A stretch of DNA of 53,616 nt from Phycisphaerae bacterium (GCA_029858345.1 JAOUFG010000004.1:1-53616); one strand, 5' to 3'. Shown: positions 42,401 to 52,321, counted from the stretch's first letter. Numbers and translations are program-made. The notes: generated by a model from the letters alone, not told the origin.

Positions 42401-45400
42401 AAGGTCTGTTGCTCAACAACGTCATCATAAGTCCAGCCACCGCCGCGACCGCCCCAATAATCGACATTTTCAATTGTCACGAAATCAGCTCCGTTGCCGC
42501 CGTTGCCGCCAAAAACTTCATTTCCGCTAAAAGTGCATCCGATGAAGGTTGGATTACTACTGAAACCACAATAGACCGCACCACCATAAGCGGCACCCGG
42601 CCAACCGCCGTCACCGCCATTCGGATGGTTATCACCTCCCTCGAATCCATCTTCAGCATTGCCGCCGTATAACGCGTTGTCTTCAAAAATGCAGTTGATA
42701 ATTTGGGGCGAACTGTTTCGCATTTCCATCGCGCCGCCGACTATCGGACTCGGATGGTATCCATCGGTCCCATCAGGAATATCTCCAATATGAACCGGTG
42801 TCGCACGAGTAAAACGGCATTCCCGGAAGACGCAATTTCGAATGGTGAGATCAGCGTTTTGCAAGGTCGTTCCACCCTGTTCAATCGTAATACCTTCAAC
42901 AATGGTATGTTCATCCAGATTGCTAAGGATAAAATTAAGATCCCTGAAAACGGTTGCCCGCACAACCGATTCATCGTCCGGATTGGAACCTGAAATCGTC
43001 ACTTGCTTGCCGTCAAGTTCGTAATATCCGGTTAACGAAGGATATTGACTCGCAGCCGTATATTCACCGGGAGCGATGAAGATCACATCGCCGTCCTGGA
43101 CATCGTCGAGGGCATCTCCCAGTGTGTCGTACTCTGCAGAAGTGCCGACATTCAGCGTTCTCCGCAGACGCACCAGAACCAGGATATCCCTGTCCCGCGT
43201 CATCAGAACAACATTTTTAGGGTCTTTGGAGTTGTCATTACCCGTTCCGCCGCTCCAGCCGGTCAGGAAGTATTCGTCATTGACATTCGCAAGCAATGGA
43301 ACCACCGCCCCTCGGATATAGCTTCCGGATGCCGGAGTGACCGTTCCGCCGCCGTTCTGAATTTGAGCCGTCAAATTATAGTACGGGATACCCGAAGGAT
43401 CATCATAATGGTATCCCAGATCCAAACGGCCCTGATCGAGCATTCCGGCAGGATCAGTCGTATAGGGATATGGATCACCCAGCATCGCCACCGCCGCACT
43501 CATGCTTCCGGCATCTACAGCCGGGCTGGTCTGCGTCAGATAATAGCCGTCCAGCGGGCCGTCCGCAAAGAGGGGATCGCCCACCAGGACATTCGTGTAT
43601 CCCGGTTGCGGCATCGTCTCCAAAGCGCTCTTGCCGGTGCGTGCCTGGTTCGTCTGAGCGTCAAACAGATCGCCCACACTATTGTTGTAAAACAGTGTAT
43701 AAGCCGCATCGGAATCGCCGCCGGGGGTGGTACTGCCGCCGGCCGGCAACTCATAAATACCATAACCTGCATTACCGCTGACAATCGAGTTGGCCAGTGA
43801 GACGGTGGACGAATTGTCCACAAAAATTCCGCCGCCCAGTTGATTGTTGCTGGTGTTACCCGCAACGGTACAGTTATCCATTTCAACGTTAACATTCTGC
43901 CGACAGCTAAGACCGCCGCCGCCGTTATCGGACGTATTGCCTGCAACCAGACAGTTCAGCAGATTCAGTTCCTTATACGTTTGGCCGCCGGCAATGCACA
44001 GGCCGCCGCCGCAGGAATTGAGGCCGTGAGCTTGGTTATTCAATATCCGGCTGTCAGCTATCGCGACCTTGCAGTCCACGGCAATTACGCCGCCGCCTAA
44101 ACCTTCTTCAACAATCGGCCGGTATTCGCCTTCGATCAGACCTGTCGCCTCATTGCCGTACACCAGCGCCCCCTGCATCTCGAAATCGGAGTTGACAGTG
44201 TAAACGGCACCGCCGCTCTGACCGCTATTCTGAACGAAGAAGCAATCTGTCAGATTCAGAATCGACGTCTTTGTATACCCGGCGCCACCGAGCCCTTGCG
44301 CTTTATTCTCACTGAACTCACAGTTCGTAAAGTCCAGCTTCAGCGTATACGTATCCGGGGACGGAAGCGGATAATAGGAGTAGAAAGCGCCGCCGTTACC
44401 TATCGCCGAATTTGCGTTGAATACACTGTCAGTAACCTCGATGTCACTGTCGGTCCGAATGGCGCCGCCGGAACCATCGGTCATATTGCCGGTAAAATCG
44501 CAACCCGAAATCTGAGATGGGACTTTGGAGTCCACTTCGACAGTGATCCCGCCCGCGTTATCCCAGGTGGCCGTGGGTTCAGGAGGGAAGAATAAAAACG
44601 TACTATCAGCGTCTGCGTCCGGATCGTAGGTCTTGTTATTGGTGAAGTCGCAATCATCAACCGTCAGGGTCGCACCCGTACTGCAGTACAGGGCACCGGC
44701 AAGATTCTCAGTAAAATCACAGCCATGAATTTTGACGATGGCATTCGGATCGATATGGACCGCTCCGCCGCGAGTATAGACGGGCGGATCATTATACGTA
44801 AAGACATCATACGCGGAACTGTTACTAAATTCACAGTCGATTAACGCACCGTCGGTTTCTTCTGCAAAGAAGACAGCACCGCCGGCGATGGTTCCGTAAT
44901 CGGTCAAAATACCGTCACGGCCCTCACGCGCACCCTGCTGCCCCCATGCAACAGGCGGAGCTGCAGCATCAAACGGTTCCGGATAGGCAGCACCGCCAGG
45001 CGATTCCGCACCGCCGGCACTGACATAACCGGGACGGGCATAATTGCCCTCGAAAATACAATCTGCAATGGTCGGTTTACATCCGGCGTCCACAAAAATC
45101 GCACCGCCGCGGCCATCGCCTTCGCCGTCTCCCGCTTCAGGATTGATGCCATAGAAAATAGACGCCCAGGCAACACCCGCCCAGTCATTTCCGCCCCAGC
45201 CGTAACGGCCGTTGCCGTAAGCGCCTCCGGCATCGCCGGGGATACCGCCCCAGCCACCGGTTGCACGGTTTCCGGTAAATTTACACTGTGAAATAATCGG
45301 GCTGCTTCCGTCAATCACTGCGATCGCGCCGCCATACCCATCACCAGTTCCCTTGCCGGAGTGACCGCCGGATTGGCTGTCAACATTCCCACTGATGCCC

Positions 45401-48400
45401 GACAGACCCGGAGGCGGAGAACCGTCTGCACCATCGCCGCCGATACCGCCCGAAACCGTACAGTTTTCAAACACACACTTACGAATCGTCGGCGAGCTGC
45501 CGTTTTCACACAGAACAGCGCCGCCGTAACTGTCACCCGTTGCGTCCATACCGGATAAAGCGCGGAATGGCGGCGATGGCTTCGGATTGTCAGCTGTCCA
45601 TGGTTCGGGAGGTATGCCAAAAATGGTGCCATCATGCCACGGCCACAGGCCTGTATCAAGCGCATAGCTGGGACCGATCACCGCGGTAAACGCGTTGCGG
45701 ATCGTAACACCTTCAATAATTGTATTCGGATCGGCACCATTATTGAAAAGGAATGCGCGCTTGGACACATACCGGCTCCCCTGTGCATTAATAATCGTCT
45801 GTGCAACAACATCGGGATTATCCGGATCCGTTGACCTCAGATGAACCTGCTTCGCCGTACCGTCCGAATTCAGCCCGAAATTGATACCTTCAGGATCCGC
45901 AATCAAATACGGCTGTGCGGGCCGCGGCGCCAGAATAATCGTATCCCCGTCGCGAGACGCCATTACGGCATCTTCAATCGTATCATAACTTTCCGGCACA
46001 TACAGATTCTTCGGAACCGCCAGCTCAAACTCAACCTGAACCGTCTCATAACCGGTCATGGTAACGGTATCGGTTTGCCCATAATAGAACGGGGCACTGT
46101 CGGTACCGATCCAGCGTTTGACGCGGTAGTTTTCATCCGGGATCGCTCTCAACTCGACGACCGTACCCTGCTTGAATGTATACACATAGGTTGCCGTATT
46201 GGGATCATCCTTTTTCTGAACAGGATCTGTCAGCGAGGGGGTCAGGACTTCCAATTCACCATGTCGGAATCGATCCGCAACATAAACGCCGGCTTGCAGC
46301 GTATATTCCGCCACGGGCCCGGCCGCGTCATAATGATACCCCATATTCACAGGATCCGTTTCGGCTTCATGGTCGGTACGCGTTGTCGGGTCAAACTCTA
46401 ATAATGCTGCCAGATCCGCAACCGTTCCCGTACCGGAATTCACACACGGGCTGTCCGCTAATTGACCTGCGGCAACCTGAGACAGATAGAATGTCCGTTC
46501 GGTAACGTCATTCGGGTCGGAAATCGCAACAAACAGCGGATCGGCCTCATCGACCTCTGTAGCAGGATCATCTTCGATGTTGTTCGAACTGTACCAAAGC
46601 CACGGACCATCTCCATCACCGACAAAGACATCGTCTTCGCCGCCCTGAATATCACTGTAGTCGACAAAAACCGTCGAGTAAGGAATATAATCCGGATCAT
46701 AATCCTGTACCAGTTCCAACGGATCGCCCACAGCGATCTGCGAACCGAACATCGCCCCCGGATAGAAGTCTTCTGAGCTCCAGAAAATGCTGTTGACGAC
46801 TTCGACAAAGGCATCATGCGCCAACATCGCACCGCCAACCCCATACTGATCCAACACGACGTTATCGACAAAATCACAGTTCTGCACATAGACATCGCTG
46901 GCCCCGCTGGCCACCATCGCACCGCCCTGAAGACCGGCCGAATTTTCAACAAACAGGTTGTTGATCAGGTTCTGCGGGTACCAGTCCAGCGAAGGACCAT
47001 TCACAAAAACCGCACCGGCAAAACCGTCAACGGTATTGCTGGCAAAGCGGTTATTAATCATATCCAGATTGGAGTCGGAAACATACAGGCCGCCGCCGCT
47101 GCAAAGCGTCTCAACCGTACTGGCGTCCGCCTCGCTTTGGTTGCCCAAAGACGGAATATCCGTTCCGATATTCCCATCGAATGCAGTGTCTTTAACGAAT
47201 AAGTCACTTGCGAACACAAAACCGCCGACACCCACTTCACCGGTATTCAGGGTAAACTGCGAATCCGTAATATCCACAAACGAAGCATCCAGGCACAACC
47301 CGGCACCGTACGGGGACAGGTTTTCTTCAAAAGTACAACCTGCGACCGAAACAGAATAGACCGGATCCTTGTCTCCCCATAAAATGGAATCTGCCTCCTG
47401 GACATCATCCCAGAGCTGGGTCGTTATCGGATTCGCAAAAAAGACAAATCCATGATAATGATCATACACCGAGACAATAAAACTTATGAAATCATTAAAG
47501 GCAACCGGGTCAAAAAGGAAATAATTCTCATAATCATCATAATTTGTATATCTGTCATCTTTCAGATAGTTAAAATAAAATTCTTCATAGGGATCCAGGG
47601 TGTTACCCGCGTAAACAGCCCCGCCGTAAGAATACATAAAGTGAGAGTTCGCCTGATTTCCCGTAAAGGTACACGCGGTGAGGTCAAGATTCCGCGGCGT
47701 AACATAATTCGGATCTACCGGATCAAGCTGACTGTTCGGGTCTGACGGTGCGAAATCGCAGTAAATCGCAGCACCGCTGTAAGCATTATTTTCGACAAAT
47801 TCGCATCCACTAAAGGACAATCGAATGGGCTGATCGGCAAAGATGGCACCCCCCATACCCTCAAACTGATAATCACGCAGTTCGACGATGCTTTGTCCAT
47901 ACTGCGTTTGGTTATTTTCAAAGGTACAATTTTCAAACTGGGCATCACACCCCTTGTCGTACAGTTCACCGCCGCCATGGTTGGCAAAACTGTTATTGCC
48001 CGATACCCTTGTATCTCTCATCACAATAACACATTTTTCGCCGTAGAAATTAGCTCCGGCACAGGCGCCCGTGCTGCGCTGTTCGGGATTTGTTGGGGTC
48101 AGGGATTCGACTTCTGCTGTCGTACTCAACAACGTTGCGTTTTCATAATCATAGGTATAAAGAGTCGGATCGCCGGGGAAATTGGGGTCCTCATACACGG
48201 GAACATCCCATTTCTCAATGGTGGTTAAAAAGCCGAAATAGGGAGAAAATGGACTGTCAAATATATCCGTATATCCTAATTCAACTATCACCTCGCCCGG
48301 CAAAGGATCTGCTGGCGGGGTAATGACCTCTTCGTTAATAATCTCCGATTCCCATTCCCAAGTATATGCAAAATTTAAATGATCGTTTGGATCATCCGGG

Positions 48401-51400
48401 GGATTGTCGATATTCATGGTATCTTCCCAGTAGTACGCCATATAATAGACATTCGAGGGGAAAATACCTGTATGACGATTACTACCCGTAAACGTGAGTC
48501 CGCCGGGGTTGCCGCCCTGACCTAAACGGAAACCGCCGTTACCGCCGGCAGCACCATTACCGCCGCCATTACCGCCGGTACCGCCGGTTGCATCGACACC
48601 CCCTATCTCCGTCATCTTGGGTGGAATAAAATAGGCCGGGCCGCCATGACCACCGTTACCACCGGGAAAACCACCATTGCCGCCGCCGCCGTTACCGCCG
48701 TCACCACCGGAATAATCCCCGGACAACAACGCAACGACACGGCAATTCTCAAACGCACAGCCGTCAATCGTCACTTTCGTATTATCACCGAAGTAAACAG
48801 CCCCACCCGACGAATCCGGAGCGCGTAAATCACCGCCGATACCCCCATTACCGCCGTGACCACCTCTGGCGTCGCCTTTGGCATCGCTGCCATCGCCACC
48901 GTCACCGCCGCTGCCCGCTTCACCCACTTGGACAAAACAATCGCTTATCGTTACATCGTATAACTCCGGCAGGCAGTTGGATTCAAAATAGATCGCACCG
49001 CCCCACGCGCAGCCGCCCTTACCGGCGTTGCCGCCGTCACCGCCGCGCCAACCGGGTGTACCATCTGGAGCGCCTTGAGAGTGTCCACCGCCATTACTGC
49101 CGTTTCCGCCGTTACCGGCATTACCGCCAATGGCCTGACAATTGGTAAATTCGCACTCTTTAATGAGGGGAGATGAACCTGCGTAAGCATAAATCGCACC
49201 ACCGTAGGCGTTGCCGCCATCGACGCCGGGAGAACCGGGGTTACCGTCACTGTCATTGCCAGGGTTCGGCCCGTTACCCCCATTGCTGCCATACCCCCCA
49301 TGAGCAAAACAGTCCACAAAAACACAATTGCGAATCGTGGGACTGGCAGGATTCGTTTGGGTACCCATTAAAATGGCCCCTCCCAAGGCATCTACAGTGG
49401 CAGTCAGCGCAATTTCGGCTTCGTCAAAAGCAGTCGCGTTTTTAATCGTAATACCCGCCAGCACCGTATCGCGTCCTTCACCGTTTTGTATCAGAAACGC
49501 ACGACGGGGCTCATGTATCCAAATCTGTTCCGGCTCGGCACAATCGATCACAGTGGCCGCAACAACGGTCGAATCTTCCGGATTTTCACTGCGAACCGTA
49601 ATCGCCTTGCCCTTAAAATCGATATTGATCTCACGGTAAACGCCCGGGTGAACCAGAACCGTATCGCCATGATTCGATGCGTTAATCGCTTTTTGAATCG
49701 TCGGATAGGTTGCCGTCGGCACTTCACGCACAATGGACGGTGGGGCCAAGATCACTTTGCCTTCGCTCGACCACCCCGTCATGTTTTGACTCGCGTCACG
49801 AATACGAACCCGGAATATATAGGTATTACCCGGGGTTCCAATAGAAACCCCTGAGACAGTATACAACGCATTGGTCTGCCAATTACTGCTCATCGCATTC
49901 GGATCCGGATACGCCGGGTCCGTCGTTGAAACACACTCAAAAAAGTATTCCACCTGCGTGCCAAACTCATCATATCCATGCGCCGCTTCCATTGAGATAC
50001 GACTGTTCGAAATCTTTCGCGGCGTTCCTTTCCACGCTGCCGGATTCGGATACGGCGGCAAATCATCGGTGCCCAAAGCGGCCGTGGTCATCGCCACATC
50101 GGACCATTCAGTTTCCAGGGCCTCTTCATCCGGTTCAGTCACAACATTGCGGGCTTTGACTCGGAAATAATAATCTGTCCCCTCGGCATAACCACCCCGA
50201 TAGAATACCCGTTCACTGACCCAACCGCTATCAAATGATGTATCCCCATAAGTTTCATCGTTAAAATTAGCCGGGTCTGTCTCGACATCAATGTAATATT
50301 CAACGCCTGAGGAATGCTGTGCCTCTACTGCTTCGGTATAAATTGTTTCGAGACCAACGGCCACCGGTTCAACGTCCCACTCCATCGGATTCGGAACGAT
50401 TCCCCGGATAAGATCAGCCGGGTCAAAACACTTGGACAACTCGGTCACCAGGCAGGCCTTTTCAAGATTCCATTGCTCATCTTCGGTCCATCTCAAATTG
50501 ATCGCTGCTTGGGTCAGTGCGACATGGAAGTCCGCATAATCTGAAGACTCGGTCAAAAGATTGGTTTGACATTCATACATCAAATCGGCAACAGCAGAAA
50601 TGCCCATGCCCGTGATTTCAACATCCTTAAATGTATCCCCATCGGTCAACAGGTAGCAAAGTTTATTGCCGACACCGCTGTTCCAGTGAACCCCGCCGTT
50701 ATCAAAGGGCCCATCATACCATAAAGGACTGCATTTACTGTCCGGATCGCCGAAAGCAGGTGGATTCGACATATCGCGAATGGCTCCCATTCCCGGAACA
50801 TCTTCACCCATTAACCAACGCACTGAAGGATCATCATTGCCACCTGTATTGGTCAAATCAACCCATTCACCCCACATATCCGAAAATGATTCGTTGATCG
50901 CCCCGGATTCATTCATGTAGATCAGGTTGGACTCATACTGGGTCACACCGTGCGTCAGTTCGTGGGACGTGACATCGTCGACGGCAAAGCCCAAACCAAA
51001 CAGCATTTCGCTGCCGGTCCAAAAGGCATTGGCAAATGTAAAACGCACCGTTGCTTTCATGAGCATCCCGGCATCGTCAATGCTGTCACGCCCATGTTCA
51101 TTCAAATAGAAGTCATAAGTATCTCCCAGAAAATCATAAGCATCGTCAACGTCCACAATATCCGTCGGCTGATCGCCCTCGGCACGTGCCAGGACCGGAT
51201 CGGCCTCATCGTCACCGTCCACATCCCAAATTTCCCGGTTCCTGGCATTAATGATCTGGCTATAACGCAACGCGGTTTCACCGGTGTGTGCGTCAATAAG
51301 AACCACTTCATTGACAACGTAAGCCGGAACGCTTGTAACCACAGTATGCCAAACCAAACGGGTCGATCCCGAATTGCCAATAACCTCCGGCTGATAGATC

Positions 51401-52050
51401 ATGAGTTGTGGATCGCTGTTTTCAAGCTCAACATTCGGATGCTCGGCCTGCATCAAATCAACTGCCAAAAACGCTGCCTCCTCGGCAGTGATGCTCGGAG
51501 CCACAGAAACTTTTCCGCCATCAAGAGCGTCAGTATCGGTCATAATGTCACTGAGAACAAATTGAACTCCGCCCGCATCGTCTAACTGGACGATCATCTC
51601 ACCGCCAAAAACCGGAATATTCGAATAAGTCTGAATGAAACGTTCGTAGTTGCGGCCGTTCTTCTTTTTTGATTTTTTGTGAGCAAAATCTATTGATTTG
51701 CTAATAACCCCAAACGCCTTGCCGTGTTCACCGATAAAGTTCTTCGCCGTAGCACGGGGATTGCCCTTAACAACCTTAGTCACCGGAAACACGTGGTCTG
51801 CCGGTGCCCCTAACGAACGGAGATATCCATTCTTATAGCCCGTCCGAGCGGATTTCCCGTTTTCCTGACCAGCAGCAACACCCTGCGGAGCGCGCATAGT
51901 GCCCACCAGTTGTTCAATTGCCTGAGACGCGGCTTTGTTGGATTTTCCGGAACTCCCGTTAGCCTGACCGGGCGCTGCCTGTAGAATCCCGGAAAAGGCA
52001 ACTATTGATAAAAAAATGATTGCAATAATAGCAGTTCTGCGACTTCTCAT
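39409..52050 (-). CDS. Giant secreted M4 metalloprotease / triple beta-helix / dockerin-like protein
   Basis: About 4,213 residues. The start ATG52050 has GGAGG 6 nt upstream and begins a clean signal peptide (to about 25, SGILQA). An FTP propeptide precedes a thermolysin-like M4 domain with zinc ligands His363, His367 (HELTH) and Glu387 (GAINESFSD), catalytic Glu364 and the GGVHWNSG histidine at 455. Three right-handed beta-helix modules follow, starting near 777, 2019 and 2971 (openings TIQKAIN, TIEDAVM and TLGDALD) and each closing with GYHYD or GYHYQ (about 1903, 2877, 3758). Glycine-rich loops interrupt module 1 in particular. InlB-B-repeat-like segments (about 1914-2010, 2891-2960) join the modules. 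A dockerin-like segment lies at about 3772-3832 (ADLILDGIIELDDLAAFASW, then ADQNFDTEVDFQDYVNIAACW), followed by fibronectin-like domains. No PEP-CTERM tail is present. A surface-attached or secreted adhesin/protease is likely; the target is unknown. Confidence 0.9.
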   Translation of the reverse strand: MRSRRTAIIAIIFLSIVAFSGILQAAPGQANGSSGKSNKAASQAIEQLVGTMRAPQGVAAGQENGKSARTGYKNGYLRSLGAPADHVFPVTKVVKGNPRATAKNFIGEHGKAFGVISKSIDFAHKKSKKKNGRNYERFIQTYSNIPVFGGEMIVQLDDAGGVQFVLSDIMTDTDALDGGKVSVAPSITAEEAAFLAVDLMQAEHPNVELENSDPQLMIYQPEVIGNSGSTRLVWHTVVTSVPAYVVNEVVLIDAHTGETALRYSQIINARNREIWDVDGDDEADPVLARAEGDQPTDIVDVDDAYDFLGDTYDFYLNEHGRDSIDDAGMLMKATVRFTFANAFWTGSEMLFGLGFAVDDVTSHELTHGVTQYESNLIYMNESGAINESFSDMWGEWVDLTNTGGNDDPSVRWLMGEDVPGMGAIRDMSNPPAFGDPDSKCSPLWYDGPFDNGGVHWNSGVGNKLCYLLTDGDTFKDVEITGMGISAVADLMYECQTNLLTESSDYADFHVALTQAAINLRWTEDEQWNLEKACLVTELSKCFDPADLIRGIVPNPMEWDVEPVAVGLETIYTEAVEAQHSSGVEYYIDVETDPANFNDETYGDTSFDSGWVSERVFYRGGYAEGTDYYFRVKARNVVTEPDEEALETEWSDVAMTTAALGTDDLPPYPNPAAWKGTPRKISNSRISMEAAHGYDEFGTQVEYFFECVSTTDPAYPDPNAMSSNWQTNALYTVSGVSIGTPGNTYIFRVRIRDASQNMTGWSSEGKVILAPPSIVREVPTATYPTIQKAINASNHGDTVLVHPGVYREINIDFKGKAITVRSENPEDSTVVAATVIDCAEPEQIWIHEPRRAFLIQNGEGRDTVLAGITIKNATAFDEAEIALTATVDALGGAILMGTQTNPASPTIRNCVFVDCFAHGGYGSNGGNGPNPGNDSDGNPGSPGVDGGNAYGGAIYAYAGSSPLIKECEFTNCQAIGGNAGNGGNGSNGGGHSQGAPDGTPGWRGGDGGNAGKGGCAWGGAIYFESNCLPELYDVTISDCFVQVGEAGSGGDGGDGSDAKGDARGGHGGNGGIGGDLRAPDSSGGAVYFGDNTKVTIDGCAFENCRVVALLSGDYSGGDGGNGGGGNGGFPGGNGGHGGPAYFIPPKMTEIGGVDATGGTGGNGGGNGAAGGNGGFRLGQGGNPGGLTFTGSNRHTGIFPSNVYYMAYYWEDTMNIDNPPDDPNDHLNFAYTWEWESEIINEEVITPPADPLPGEVIVELGYTDIFDSPFSPYFGFLTTIEKWDVPVYEDPNFPGDPTLYTYDYENATLLSTTAEVESLTPTNPEQRSTGACAGANFYGEKCVIVMRDTRVSGNNSFANHGGGELYDKGCDAQFENCTFENNQTQYGQSIVELRDYQFEGMGGAIFADQPIRLSFSGCEFVENNAYSGAAIYCDFAPSDPNSQLDPVDPNYVTPRNLDLTACTFTGNQANSHFMYSYGGAVYAGNTLDPYEEFYFNYLKDDRYTNYDDYENYFLFDPVAFNDFISFIVSVYDHYHGFVFFANPITTQLWDDVQEADSILWGDKDPVYSVSVAGCTFEENLSPYGAGLCLDASFVDITDSQFTLNTGEVGVGGFVFASDLFVKDTAFDGNIGTDIPSLGNQSEADASTVETLCSGGGLYVSDSNLDMINNRFASNTVDGFAGAVFVNGPSLDWYPQNLINNLFVENSAGLQGGAMVASGASDVYVQNCDFVDNVVLDQYGVGGAMLAHDAFVEVVNSIFWSSEDFYPGAMFGSQIAVGDPLELVQDYDPDYIPYSTVFVDYSDIQGGEDDVFVGDGDGPWLWYSSNNIEDDPATEVDEADPLFVAISDPNDVTERTFYLSQVAAGQLADSPCVNSGTGTVADLAALLEFDPTTRTDHEAETDPVNMGYHYDAAGPVAEYTLQAGVYVADRFRHGELEVLTPSLTDPVQKKDDPNTATYVYTFKQGTVVELRAIPDENYRVKRWIGTDSAPFYYGQTDTVTMTGYETVQVEFELAVPKNLYVPESYDTIEDAVMASRDGDTIILAPRPAQPYLIADPEGINFGLNSDGTAKQVHLRSTDPDNPDVVAQTIINAQGSRYVSKRAFLFNNGADPNTIIEGVTIRNAFTAVIGPSYALDTGLWPWHDGTIFGIPPEPWTADNPKPSPPFRALSGMDATGDSYGGAVLCENGSSPTIRKCVFENCTVSGGIGGDGADGSPPPGLSGISGNVDSQSGGHSGKGTGDGYGGAIAVIDGSSPIISQCKFTGNRATGGWGGIPGDAGGAYGNGRYGWGGNDWAGVAWASIFYGINPEAGDGEGDGRGGAIFVDAGCKPTIADCIFEGNYARPGYVSAGGAESPGGAAYPEPFDAAAPPVAWGQQGAREGRDGILTDYGTIAGGAVFFAEETDGALIDCEFSNSSAYDVFTYNDPPVYTRGGAVHIDPNAIVKIHGCDFTENLAGALYCSTGATLTVDDCDFTNNKTYDPDADADSTFLFFPPEPTATWDNAGGITVEVDSKVPSQISGCDFTGNMTDGSGGAIRTDSDIEVTDSVFNANSAIGNGGAFYSYYPLPSPDTYTLKLDFTNCEFSENKAQGLGGAGYTKTSILNLTDCFFVQNSGQSGGAVYTVNSDFEMQGALVYGNEATGLIEGEYRPIVEEGLGGGVIAVDCKVAIADSRILNNQAHGLNSCGGGLCIAGGQTYKELNLLNCLVAGNTSDNGGGGLSCRQNVNVEMDNCTVAGNTSNNQLGGGIFVDNSSTVSLANSIVSGNAGYGIYELPAGGSTTPGGDSDAAYTLFYNNSVGDLFDAQTNQARTGKSALETMPQPGYTNVLVGDPLFADGPLDGYYLTQTSPAVDAGSMSAAVAMLGDPYPYTTDPAGMLDQGRLDLGYHYDDPSGIPYYNLTAQIQNGGGTVTPASGSYIRGAVVPLLANVNDEYFLTGWSGGTGNDNSKDPKNVVLMTRDRDILVLVRLRRTLNVGTSAEYDTLGDALDDVQDGDVIFIAPGEYTAASQYPSLTGYYELDGKQVTISGSNPDDESVVRATVFRDLNFILSNLDEHTIVEGITIEQGGTTLQNADLTIRNCVFRECRFTRATPVHIGDIPDGTDGYHPSPIVGGAMEMRNSSPQIINCIFEDNALYGGNAEDGFEGGDNHPNGGDGGWPGAAYGGAVYCGFSSNPTFIGCTFSGNEVFGGNGGNGADFVTIENVDYWGGRGGGWTYDDVVEQQTFIDYVGWDGWSYNSNTEKYSLDAARFGEYDFDTWKRWFRWADELTDWDDFVNFVPKPYDTLFESWRHSGYGGAVYCAFDSNANFVDCTFENNQSHGGLTGIGGQHPPFFLETPWPDRQLNMPTAGGAVFAMFDSDLTFDNCTFHNNTADKTTVDLPHTFQVSFGGAVAYEFNCRATFTDCDIAENDATVGGAIYGYESPTEIEVYGFDSPTTIADCNVFGNEAYIGAGVFLDDEAAVISGSRFEANQAKVPEVVVVPPDPDAPEPDPDEPVEPAATLDLTGEGAGIFAHVQDLQIRDSIFLKNRSQLSGGGLLLSGTVAETADIFNCLFVENTAKLDGAGASVNWMSRARFGNCTFADNVAVGIYDDVETGEFEVVLDPETGEPVLDDDNNPVLIPITTSVQLSPGKGGGLNVSFDSIAEVIDSIFWYNLADRGESVYLGTGPTYERPSELTISYSDVANYPSANAIYVEDGCTFNPGAGIFSQDPDFVAPSDTPAPADDVTLRFYLDQQGSPCIDKGSDFASSVGLSNYTTSIFGAIDKGKVDVGYHYQKAAVTSCRRADLILDGIIELDDLAAFASWWLGSCAGSNLWCQGADQNFDTEVDFQDYVNIAACWQETDTEPPFPDPAEWEVEPFATAETFDKIQMTAKLHHDLWFPDEYISYRFYSGLRDNPDIFYIDQDVNQDGWLTYAEIMQVPESKDEDGNVVRVYASKSGLAPSSYSLYVQAVDGKGNSTALSNSVDPVTPGEGTELPAAQWLEPPFVKTAEFAIQMEALAYEDFFDTLGITVPTLPAGYVIKYQFDYTGTASGGDGRFYDFDPVYVDSGMVEGQTYSYRVRMGLFYEPGDGTSVKIKDGDWSEEASVVASGPDLTPPDPDPAQHASGSPFQVFVASKGIYYHVVTAVAATDVSDVEYRFVNATNSSYSSGGSSDPDGLAWRNAVNVVGLTYPNGDPQVPEQYWAPRGIINASDGWYILVRDQSPNQNTTVKSQTRTIFTPAP
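48490..49320. repeat. Glycine-codon repeats inside the giant gene
   Basis: Dense clusters of ACCGCC/GCCGCC-type triplets on the plus strand (GGN GGN on the coding strand) encode loops such as GGNGGNGSNGGG. The triplet runs are imperfect and lie in frame, so they look like expandable coding repeats. Smaller clusters recur in module 2 near 44.9-45.5 kb. Confidence 0.6.
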
Positions 52051-52199
52051 AACACCCTCCGCAAAGGTTTTAATAGATTTCATCTCTCATATCCCAATAA
52101 GTATTAGACCATTTAGGCGCAAACAGACCGCGCACCAAAATCAATAAACCGATTTCAATCCGTTATCTTATCGGAAAATGTAATAGGCAAGTTTATCTC

Positions 52200-52228
52200 T
52201 GTATAGCACAATAAATGCCCAAAGTCAA
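52200..52228 (-). promoter_or_regulatory. Sigma-70-type promoter of the giant gene
   Basis: On the minus strand TTGACT (52228-52223) and TATACA (52205-52200) are spaced by 17 nt. The leader would be about 140-150 nt before ATG52050. Confidence 0.66.
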
Positions 52229-52321
52229 GGCCAAACAAAGTTTGCGCCTCTTCCCCAGACCCCCAATATTGAATATTATAAGACCAAAAAAAATATAATA
52301 GAGACCCAACTATTACGTCCG

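Noticed and set aside
40753-42672. Long plus-strand open frame of about 640 codons opposite the giant gene
   Set aside because: It mirrors the codon pattern of the minus-strand gene, has no domain, no ribosome binding site and no sensible protein composition.
48490-49320. CRISPR-like periodic repeats
   Set aside because: The repeats are in-frame glycine codons without constant repeat length or unique spacers, so they belong to the coding sequence. No CRISPR array or cas gene is seen in the window.
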